DNA from: Verrucomicrobiota bacterium
GTDB taxonomy: Bacteria; Verrucomicrobiota; Lentisphaeria; Oligosphaerales; JAFGRS01
NCBI GenBank assembly: GCA_019136035.1
Contig: JAGVUW010000040.1
Span: 1-5,054, forward strand
Direction: 5' to 3'
DNA: 5,054 nucleotides
Made by a program: the position numbers and the translations under genes. The notes under the pieces are model-generated. The model saw only the letters and a list, made by a program, of their open reading frames with translations. It was not told the DNA's origin and did not search any database. Below are positions 1 through 5,054 of this stretch, in pieces (position 1 is the first letter of the stretch; every line of letters starts with the position of its first letter).

Positions 1-2640
1 GGCCGCGCGGTGCACGAGCAAACGGATCCCCTGCCCGCTGGCGGCCATCTCCAGGGTGATCGTCAGCGGTATCTGGCAGCCCATGCCGACAGGTATCATG
101 AAGTCCCAGCGGACGCGCTGGCCGAGGTCGGTACGAAAGCCGGTCTGGCAGGAGACGCCGACCTCCTGGGAGTAGTCGCGGTGGACGACCCAGGCGCGGC
201 AGCGGGTGAAGAGGACGGTCCGGTCGACCGGGTGATCCGGGTGGAGGTTCGCGGCGAAGAGGGCGTCGTACTGGCTCTGGATCTCGCCCCAGCGGGCCCG
301 CACCTGGGCCATCGAGCCGCTGTCGCTGCTGCAGAGGGCGGCGAGGTCCGGCGACGCCAGGCGGCCATCCTCGACGGCCAGGCGCACCGCCGGCCGGCCC
401 GGGGCGGGCAGGACGCGCAGCGGCGCGACCACCTGCCGGCTCGGGCGCGCATGGATCTGCAGATGCAGCTCACAGGGACCGACCGGAAGCGGCTCGAGAC
501 CCGGGATGATCAGGGTGAAGGAACCGCCCGACGCCGCCGGTAGCGAACGGCTGCGGTGGTGGCAGCGCTCACCCGAGCGGAGTTCCGCCAGGAACGGCTG
601 CGAGGCCTGCACCAGCACCATATGACCCGAGGGCACCGGCACCACCCGGCGCTCGTCGCGTTCGGCCTGCCAGACGACGCAGGGCACGTAGACATCGGGG
701 CCGTACAGCTCCGCGAGAAAGCCGCGGGGGTCCTTCCGGAGGGCCTCGACCCAGGCGCCTGCGGCGGCCGCGTCGACATCGCCCAGGCCGCCGGCATGCA
801 GGACATGGGCCTCCAGTGCCAGGGCGCGGTACTGCTGCCGCAGCACCGCCTCCGGCGCAGCACTGAACGGCGCCGCGGCCGGCGGCGGCGGCGCCGCCGC
901 CCCGAGGGCCTCCAGACACAGCACCGTCAGCGGCGCCAGCTCGCAGTGAAGACGGTCACCGCGCTCGCCGATGGGCACCCCCTGGCCGCCAAGGCGGTCG
1001 CGCAAGGGCCCGCGCAGGCCGGGCTCCAGACCTGCCGGCCACGACACCCGCCGCGAGGCGTGCTCGTCGGGATTGGCCAGCACCAGCAGCGCCGGGCCGC
1101 CGGGCGGCCGCCGCAGCAGACCGATGCAGTCGGCGGGCTCGACCGCCACCGTCTCGAGGTGGGCGCCGGCGTGGAAGGCGGGGTGCTCGCGCAGGAGGCG
1201 GTTCACCTGGCGCAGCGCCTCGAGCTGGTTCTCGCGCGCCCCCCAGTTCAGCGGGCTGGAGCCGTGCACGTCGATCTTCTCGGTGGCGTACCACTCGACG
1301 CCATTGGCCACACCGAAGGCGCCCTCGTGGGACAGCAGGGCGCTCAGCGCACAGCGGAAACGCGCAAAGGCCTTCGAGGTGGCCGCCAGGCGGTTGTTGT
1401 CGTGGGTCTCGGCAAAGTGCACCATGGTGCCGCACTCGCGACTCAGGCGCAGCGACAGGTCCAGGCAGGCGCGCATGGCCGGTGCGTCCAGGCTCTGGAA
1501 CATCTCCGAGTAGGCCCAGTCCAGGCCGGCCTCGCCGAGCAGCGCGGCGGTGGTCTCGATCGGCCCGCCCAGGCCCTCAAGGAAGAAGACGGTGTCGGGA
1601 TACTCGGCGCGCACGCGCGCCACGATGTACCGCCACGCCGCCACCGGCACCATGTAGCCGGCGTCGCAGCGGAAGCCGTCGACGCCCTTGCGGCACCAGT
1701 GCAGGAAGACCTCGGCCATGTAGTGCCACAGGCCGCGGTGCCGGAAGTCGAGCTGGCAGAGGTCCTCCCAGACCACACCCCAGGCGCCGGGGTTGACGAA
1801 CGAGCCGTCGCCCGAACGGCGGAACCACTCCGGGTGGTGCAACTGCAGCCACGAGGCCCAGCCGGTGTGGTTCGCCGGAAGGTCCAGAAGGACGTAGGCG
1901 CCACGACGATGCGCGGCCTCGAGGAGGCCCTCAAACTGCGCCATGGGCGTCGCCATACGGTCGAACTCGGCCATGCCCGGATCGACCCCGAAGAAGTCCT
2001 GGACCGCGAACGGGCTGCCGTAGCGCCCCAGACGCGCAAAGGTCGTCGGCACCGGATGCACCGGCAGGAGCTGCAGATAGCGGAAGCCCATCTGGCCAAG
2101 GATGACGTCGAGGCGCCGCGCCAGGTCGCGGAAGGTCCCCGAGGGGGGTATCACGGCGTAGCCGCGGCCGTCGAGGACGTCCACCGCATGGCGCTCGGCC
2201 GCCGTGGTCAGGGACCGCCCCAGGGTCGCCGGACCGAACTGCCGCGGAAAGGCGTTGTAGATGGCGTTGGCGCAGACCGTGTGCGCCGGCAGGACCCGCA
2301 GGTGGATGTTCCCCCCGGCCGGCCAGAGAGCCTTGTTACCCGGACCGGCCAGGAAGGCCTTGGCCTCGAAGACGCCGGTCTCGAGGAGCGGCAGCCGCAG
2401 CCGAAAGCGCCCCGGAGACACCCGCGTCATCGGCAGGTCATGCCAGTCGCGGGCCAGCGGCGGCCGCTCGGCGTCGGTCTGGTCGATGATCTCGCGACGC
2501 TGCACCGCAGCACGACCGACATTCGTCCGCAGCCAGGCATCGCCCGCCGGACCGCCGTCGACCGCCAGAGTGACCTCCAGGAGGTCGCCGCGACGGAATA
2601 CCAGGCGCGTCCCGCACGCCGGTGTCTGGCTCAGAAACAT
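1..2640 (-). CDS. GH13 alpha-amylase-family protein, probably N-terminal part of a fused bacterial glycogen debranching enzyme (partial, C-terminus off window)
   Basis: The frame is open for 880 codons from ATG 2640-2638 to the left edge with no stop, so the C-terminus is missing. Residues 1-120 look like an N-terminal beta-sandwich ending near a WPAGGN motif. A GH13 barrel follows, with strand-3 motif DLPANH (253-258), nucleophile Asp326 in GFRCDAG, acid/base Glu355 in FFLEG and third acid Asp414 in ETHDNN, so the catalytic triad is complete. A C-terminal beta domain runs to about 578, then an Ala/Pro linker (581-591) and a second, non-catalytic part. Residues 790-880 (YDALFAANL, LFTRCRAWVVHRDYSQE) match, from memory, bacterial debranching proteins in which GH13 is joined to an amylo-1,6-glucosidase (GH133) domain; that domain would lie beyond the edge. 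Inferred role: 4-alpha-glucanotransferase action on glycogen in the cytoplasm, since no signal peptide is visible. A plain GH13 amylase is the alternative. The start is supported by AGGAGAG six bases upstream. Confidence 0.88.
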   Translation of the reverse strand, partial: MFLSQTPACGTRLVFRRGDLLEVTLAVDGGPAGDAWLRTNVGRAAVQRREIIDQTDAERPPLARDWHDLPMTRVSPGRFRLRLPLLETGVFEAKAFLAGPGNKALWPAGGNIHLRVLPAHTVCANAIYNAFPRQFGPATLGRSLTTAAERHAVDVLDGRGYAVIPPSGTFRDLARRLDVILGQMGFRYLQLLPVHPVPTTFARLGRYGSPFAVQDFFGVDPGMAEFDRMATPMAQFEGLLEAAHRRGAYVLLDLPANHTGWASWLQLHHPEWFRRSGDGSFVNPGAWGVVWEDLCQLDFRHRGLWHYMAEVFLHWCRKGVDGFRCDAGYMVPVAAWRYIVARVRAEYPDTVFFLEGLGGPIETTAALLGEAGLDWAYSEMFQSLDAPAMRACLDLSLRLSRECGTMVHFAETHDNNRLAATSKAFARFRCALSALLSHEGAFGVANGVEWYATEKIDVHGSSPLNWGARENQLEALRQVNRLLREHPAFHAGAHLETVAVEPADCIGLLRRPPGGPALLVLANPDEHASRRVSWPAGLEPGLRGPLRDRLGGQGVPIGERGDRLHCELAPLTVLCLEALGAAAPPPPAAAPFSAAPEAVLRQQYRALALEAHVLHAGGLGDVDAAAAGAWVEALRKDPRGFLAELYGPDVYVPCVVWQAERDERRVVPVPSGHMVLVQASQPFLAELRSGERCHHRSRSLPAASGGSFTLIIPGLEPLPVGPCELHLQIHARPSRQVVAPLRVLPAPGRPAVRLAVEDGRLASPDLAALCSSDSGSMAQVRARWGEIQSQYDALFAANLHPDHPVDRTVLFTRCRAWVVHRDYSQEVGVSCQTGFRTDLGQRVRWDFMIPVGMGCQIPLTITLEMAASGQGIRLLVHRAA

Positions 2641-2646
2641 GAAACA

Positions 2647-2653
2647 CTCTCCT
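2647..2653 (-). promoter_or_regulatory. ribosome binding site of the GH13 gene
   Basis: On the minus strand AGGAGAG lies six bases before the ATG at 2640. This is a near-consensus Shine-Dalgarno sequence at good spacing. It fixes the start against in-frame upstream codons, since the frame stays open for some distance upstream. Confidence 0.8.
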
Positions 2654-2714
2654 GCACACGCATGACAGTCCTGCCCCCGTTTCGACCCCCGCCAAGCCCA
2701 CAGAGTTGCCTGAA

Positions 2715-2731
2715 GACCCCCGGCAGGGGTC
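2715..2731. other. small perfect hairpin in the divergent spacer
   Basis: GACCCC (2715-2720) and GGGGTC (2726-2731) form a perfect 6-bp stem around a 5-base loop, about 75 bases upstream of the GH13 start. It could sit in the 5' leader of that gene if transcription starts further upstream. No T-tract follows on either strand. In GC-rich DNA a 6-bp stem can arise by chance. Apart from this hairpin and the ribosome binding site I see nothing recognisable between 2641 and 2780. Confidence 0.35.
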
Positions 2732-2780
2732 GCCCGGCGGCCCCGCGCATGAAACGTCGCGTCGCTGCGTACGGCGTAGT

Positions 2781-2866
2781 GTTGCAGACTTTCAGCCTGC
2801 AGTGCGTTCCCTACGATCTCCCAGGGCGTTGCCCTGGGCTGCCGAAGGATGCCCTTGCAGGGCGCC
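2781..2866. repeat. three-hairpin intergenic element (REP-like)
   Basis: Three inverted repeats sit close together. Hairpin I is TGCAG (2783-2787) with CTGCA (2797-2801), continued after one mismatch by two more pairs. Hairpin II is a perfect 8-bp stem, CCCAGGGC (2820-2827) with GCCCTGGG (2831-2838), around the loop GTT. Hairpin III is GCCCT (2851-2855) with AGGGC (2859-2863) around TGC. The core 'cccagggcgttgccctggg' resembles dispersed intergenic repeats I remember from planctomycete-like and other environmental bacterial genomes; this is memory, not a search. It does not code for a recognisable protein. The boundaries are approximate, drawn around the outermost stems. Confidence 0.55.
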
Positions 2867-2905
2867 GGAGTGGCGCGGCCGGCTCTGGGGCCACCGTGCC
2901 CTCCT

Positions 2906-3122
2906 GTCCGCTCTGCCCGACCGGCCCCGCGCCGTCAGACCTGTCAGACCTGTCGGACCTGTCAGACGTGTCAGACGTGTCAGACGTGTCAGACGTGTCA
3001 GACGTGTCAGACGTGTCAGACCTGTCGGACCTGTCAGACCTGTCAGACGTGTCAGACCCGTCAGACCTGTCCGACCCGTCAGACCCTTCAGACCTGTCAG
3101 ACGTGTCGAACCTGCCCGCCCT
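2906..3122. repeat. 9-bp tandem repeat array (VNTR-like), consensus GTCAGAC + CT/GT/CC
   Basis: Twenty units in strict 9-bp register run from 2934 to 3113. Units 1-17 all contain GTC-N-GAC; unit 18 begins TTC, unit 19 is perfect, and unit 20 (3105) is GTCGAAC. The central base is A except G in units 3 and 11 and C in unit 16, and G in the diverged unit 20. The trailing two bases are CT in nine units, GT in eight and CC in three. Units 4-9 (2961-3014) are six identical copies of GTCAGACGT, suggesting recent slippage. Degenerate units flank the core at 2906 and 2915 on the left and 3114 on the right. All three plus-strand frames are open through the array, which produces spurious Ser-Asp-Leu/Val, Gln-Thr-Cys and Arg-Pro-Val repeats. 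I read it as non-coding. Confidence 0.93.
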
Positions 3123-3137
3123 GCGCCCGCTCCGCCG

Positions 3138-3166
3138 TTGCGGCCGTCGGGGGCGGCATGTATGGT
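3138..3166 (+). promoter_or_regulatory. weak sigma-70-like promoter candidate for folC
   Basis: TTGCGG (3138-3143) and TATGGT (3161-3166) are separated by 17 bases, the optimal sigma-70 spacing. The -35 box matches three of six consensus positions and the -10 box four of six. Transcription would start near 3173, giving a leader of about 87 bases. The tandem array would then end about 25 bp upstream of the -35 box. The matches are poor, and GC-rich bacteria often have promoters that cannot be recognised by eye. Confidence 0.25.
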
Positions 3167-3203
3167 GATGGCGAGAGCATCCTCACCCATCCATGCGTCG
3201 ACC

Positions 3204-3220
3204 CCGGCAGGCCCTGCCGG
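3204..3220 (+). other. perfect hairpin in the presumed folC leader
   Basis: CCGGCAG (3204-3210) and CTGCCGG (3214-3220) form a perfect 7-bp stem with a three-base GCC loop, ending 39 bases before the folC start. No T-tract follows, so it is not an evident intrinsic terminator, and I see no known riboswitch architecture around it. It might affect leader folding or mRNA stability. Confidence 0.4.
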
Positions 3221-3248
3221 CCTCTCCGGGCGGCGTTGTTGTCTTGCC

Positions 3249-3253
3249 GAGGG
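3249..3253 (+). promoter_or_regulatory. ribosome binding site of folC
   Basis: GAGGG lies six bases before the ATG at 3260. It supports this start over the in-frame ATG at 3158, whose extra 34 residues do not resemble a FolC N-terminus, and over the in-frame ATG at 2849, which would translate the tandem array. Confidence 0.65.
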
Positions 3254-3259
3254 CAGCCC

Positions 3260-4522
3260 ATGCGCGACCTGGATCCGAGCCGAGAGAAGGCCTTCTTCAC
3301 CTGCTTTAAGAAGTACTACGACCTGGAGCAGAACACGGCCCGGCGCTACAACCCGGGCGAGTACACGCTCGATCGCATGCGGCCCCTGGCCGAGGCTGCC
3401 GGCCACCCGGAACGCCGCCTGCGCGTCCTGCATGTCGCCGGGACCAAGGGCAAGGGCTCCACCTGCCACTTCGCCACTGCCCTGCTGGTCTCGGCCGGGG
3501 TGCCCTGCGGCCTCTTCGCCAGCCCGCATCTGGTCACCGTCCGCGAGCGCTTCCTCCTCAACGGGCGTCTGATCGGCTACGACCTCCTCCTCGAGCACGC
3601 CGCGGCCTTCGAGGCCGAGCTGCGTCGGCGGGATCTGGTCCCGACCCTTTTCGAGATCATGACCCTGCTGGCGCTGCGCATCTTCGTTGCCGAGGGCTGC
3701 CGTGTGGCGGTCATGGAGACCGGCATCGGCGGCCGCCTGGACGCCACCAACTACATCGCCGATCCCCTCGCCTGCGCCATCACCCCGCTGAGTTTCGACC
3801 ACATGGCCCTCCTCGGCACGACGATCGAGGCCATCGCCGGGGAGAAGGCCGGCATCATCAAGCCGGGCGTCCCGGTGGTGCTGGCGTCGCAGCCCTATCC
3901 ATCGGCGGCGGCCGTGGTACGCGAGCGCGCCGCGGCCCTGTCGTCGCCGGTCCTGGCGCCGGCGCCGGACGCCGAGGTCGAGGCCTACGACCCGGGGCAG
4001 GCCTTGGTGCCCTTCCTGCGACAGAACCTCGGCGTCGCCCTGGCTCTGGTGCAGGCCGCCGGCATCACGCCAGACCCCGGGCGCTACCGCCATCCGGAAC
4101 TGCGGGCCCGCTGCGAGGTGATCTGCCATGACCCCCTCGTCGTCCTCGACGCGGCCCACAACGCCGACTCGGCACGGCGCCTGGTCGAAGCCCTCCGGCT
4201 GCGCTGGCCGGGGACGGCCTGGACCGTCGTCCTCGGCGTCCTGCAGGGCAAGGACACCGCCGGCATTGTCCGCGAACTGACGCCGCTCGGCGCGCGCTTC
4301 GTGCTGACCCACCCACACGCCACGCGCCCCTCGGACCTGGATGCCCTCGTGGCCTGCATCCGCCAGGCCGGCCTGAGCGCCGAGGTCATCCCGGCGCTGC
4401 ACCACCGCGACCAACTGGCCGGCCGCGATGCCATCGTCTTCGTAGGGTCGTTCTTCACCGCCCTGATCGGCGAAGAGCTCTTCGGTGCCACGCCGGCGGC
4501 GGAGACGCCCCGGCCGGCCTGA
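3260..4522 (+). CDS. folC: FolC: bifunctional folylpolyglutamate synthase/dihydrofolate synthase
   Basis: This 420-residue protein has the Mur-ligase-like architecture and usual length of FolC. It adds glutamate to dihydropteroate and/or reduced folates in the cytoplasm, using ATP. Visible landmarks are the P-loop HVAGTKGKGST (58-68), FASPHL (86-91), ETGIGGRLDATN (153-164), the DHMALLGTTIEAIAGEKAGI stretch (180-199) that carries the family metal-ligand His and the Lys of EKAG, and the C-terminal-domain motif LDAAHN (296-301). The P-loop has Lys where most bacterial FolC have Asn (AGTNGKGS). The segment between the two domains (about 225-290) is compressed, and the usual GxHQxxNA and WPGR motifs are replaced by LRQNLGVALAL and LRARCEVI. 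Whether both activities or only one are present cannot be judged. It is transcribed divergently from the GH13 gene and convergently with the FKBP gene, so it probably forms a single-gene unit. Confidence 0.93.
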   Translation: MRDLDPSREKAFFTCFKKYYDLEQNTARRYNPGEYTLDRMRPLAEAAGHPERRLRVLHVAGTKGKGSTCHFATALLVSAGVPCGLFASPHLVTVRERFLLNGRLIGYDLLLEHAAAFEAELRRRDLVPTLFEIMTLLALRIFVAEGCRVAVMETGIGGRLDATNYIADPLACAITPLSFDHMALLGTTIEAIAGEKAGIIKPGVPVVLASQPYPSAAAVVRERAAALSSPVLAPAPDAEVEAYDPGQALVPFLRQNLGVALALVQAAGITPDPGRYRHPELRARCEVICHDPLVVLDAAHNADSARRLVEALRLRWPGTAWTVVLGVLQGKDTAGIVRELTPLGARFVLTHPHATRPSDLDALVACIRQAGLSAEVIPALHHRDQLAGRDAIVFVGSFFTALIGEELFGATPAAETPRPA

Positions 4523-4526
4523 CTGA

Positions 4527-4540
4527 CGCCGCCGGCGGCG
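4527..4540. other. 14-bp perfect palindrome after folC
   Basis: CGCCGCCGGCGGCG reads identically on both strands and begins four bases after the folC stop codon. As RNA it could fold into a 5-bp stem with a CCGG loop. It may help 3'-end formation together with the larger hairpin downstream, but GC-only palindromes are common in DNA of this composition. Confidence 0.35.
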
Positions 4541-4555
4541 GGGGCGCTCCAGCCG

Positions 4556-4620
4556 CGGAAACGATGCGCGGCGCCTGGCGGCCCGTGGTCATGGGCCTCC
4601 AGGCGCCGCGATTGTCTCCG
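4556..4620. terminator. long hairpin between convergent genes, candidate bidirectional terminator
   Basis: CGCGGCGCCTGG (4567-4578) and CCAGGCGCCGCG (4599-4610) form a perfect 12-bp stem. Inside it, after one C/T mismatch, GGCCC (4580-4584) pairs with GGGCC (4593-4597). Outside it, 4556-4565 pairs with 4611-4620 with one G-T wobble, one A-C mismatch and a bulged G at 4566. It lies between the folC stop (4522) and the FKBP stop (4632-4634), where one structure could end both transcripts. Neither side has a real T-tract (only ATTGTCT on the plus side and GTTTC on the minus side), so it would be a non-canonical terminator or an mRNA 3'-end stabiliser. Confidence 0.6.
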
Positions 4621-4631
4621 GCGCGATGTCC

Positions 4632-5054
4632 TCAGCGGTCGGGGCGGGGCGGGCGATTGCCCTGCGGCGCCGCCGGCAGGACCTGCGGCAGGCCCTCGGG
4701 ACCGGCCGCCGGCTTCTCCTTGATCGCCAGGAGTTCGACCTCGAAACGCAACACCGCGTTCGGGCCGATCTCGCGGCCCTTGCCGCTCGGGCCATAGGCC
4801 AGATCCGAGGGCAGCACCACCTCCCACTTCGAGCCGACCGGCATCATCTTCAGCGCCTCCTGCCAGCCCTGGATGACCTGGCCAACCGGGAAGACGGCCG
4901 CTTCGCCGCGCTCGTAGGAGCTGTCAAATTCCTTGCCGTCCAGGAGGGTGCCGCGGTAGTTCACCTCGACGACGTCGTCGGCCGTCGGCTTCGGGCCATT
5001 GCCCTCGGTGATGACCTTGTACTGCAGGCCGCTGTCGGTGGTCTTCCAGCCCTC
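4632..5054 (-). CDS. FKBP-type peptidyl-prolyl cis-trans isomerase (partial, N-terminus off window)
   Basis: The frame enters at the right edge and ends at TGA 4634-4632, giving 140 visible residues. It begins EGWKTTDSGLQYKVI, the usual entry to the FKBP domain of Mip/FkpA-like proteins, so a signal peptide and possibly a dimerisation domain may lie upstream. Binding-pocket residues are present: Tyr33 in VNYRG, Phe43-Asp44 in EFDSS, Phe55, Val60-Ile61 and Trp64 in QVIQGW, Tyr87 in LAYG, Ile96 and Phe104 in LRFEVELL. The family catalyses proline isomerisation during protein folding, often in the periplasm. After about residue 111 a Pro/Gly-rich tail of 29 residues (to PPRPDR) follows the domain and is probably disordered. 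The GTG at 4964 in mid-domain is not a credible start, because the preceding 30 codons continue the FKBP homology. The gene converges on folC. Confidence 0.92.
   Translation of the reverse strand, partial: EGWKTTDSGLQYKVITEGNGPKPTADDVVEVNYRGTLLDGKEFDSSYERGEAAVFPVGQVIQGWQEALKMMPVGSKWEVVLPSDLAYGPSGKGREIGPNAVLRFEVELLAIKEKPAAGPEGLPQVLPAAPQGNRPPRPDR

Noticed and set aside
2934..3113. CRISPR array
   Set aside because: The units are 9 bp and directly contiguous, with no 20-40 bp unique spacers and no cas genes nearby.
556..3168. 870-codon plus-strand reading frame antisense to the GH13 gene and running through the tandem array
   Set aside because: It is the shadow of a GC-rich gene on the opposite strand joined to a stop-free repeat. 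Its translation shows no recognisable domain, whereas the minus frame has a complete GH13 catalytic set.
2749..3168. Possible 139-residue protein with a (Ser-Asp-Leu/Val)n tract
   Set aside because: No Shine-Dalgarno sequence precedes the ATG, the frame passes through the three-hairpin element, and all three plus-strand frames are equally open through the array. Only the synonymous central-base changes speak for it, and they are too few.
3158..3259. Alternative folC start at the in-frame ATG 3158
   Set aside because: It would add 34 residues unlike any FolC N-terminus and overlap the candidate -10 box and leader hairpin; ATG 3260 has a better-placed ribosome binding site and gives the normal family length.
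2792..4414. 540-codon minus-strand frame opposite folC with a Leu-Thr-Gly/Arg repeat
   Set aside because: It is antisense to a well-supported FolC and owes its length to the stop-poor array; no domain is recognisable.
4084..4827. 247-codon minus-strand frame overlapping the ends of folC and the FKBP gene
   Set aside because: It is out of frame with the FKBP domain and antisense to folC, with composition typical of a GC-rich shadow frame.

Overview
The window is GC-rich (roughly 70% by eye) bacterial DNA with three protein genes, two of them cut by the window edges, and a 619-bp divergent intergenic region that holds almost all the unusual sequence. No rRNA, tRNA, CRISPR array, transposase or phage gene was seen. 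Lineage cannot be fixed from this window. The AGTKGKGST form of the FolC P-loop, the style of intergenic repeats and the fused-type debranching enzyme are reminiscent of the Planctomycetes/Lentisphaerae/Kiritimatiellae side of the bacteria or of some deltaproteobacteria. That is an impression from memory, not a result.

Layout. From 2640 down to the left edge (minus strand) runs one uninterrupted 880-codon reading frame that leaves the window without a stop. It is a cytoplasmic GH13 alpha-amylase-family enzyme, best read as the N-terminal part of a large bacterial glycogen debranching enzyme. Positions 2641-3259 separate it from the divergently transcribed folC. This spacer holds a small hairpin (2715-2731), a compact three-hairpin element (about 2781-2866) and a tandem array of twenty 9-bp units (2934-3113) with decayed units on both sides. 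A weak promoter-like pair and a leader hairpin then precede folC. folC (3260-4522, plus) encodes a 420-residue folylpolyglutamate/dihydrofolate synthase. After a short convergent spacer with a long, nearly perfect hairpin (4556-4620), a minus-strand FKBP-type peptidyl-prolyl isomerase enters from the right edge and ends at 4632; its N-terminus is outside the window.

The three genes belong to unrelated processes (storage-glucan breakdown, folate metabolism, protein folding), are each on separate transcription units, and do not look like one pathway or a new system. The interesting part is the divergent spacer. In the 9-bp array the dyad GTC-N-GAC is kept in 17 consecutive units, while the central base and the two-base spacer vary. 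Because the unit contains no stop codon in any plus-strand frame, the array creates very long spurious reading frames that could mislead start calls for folC.
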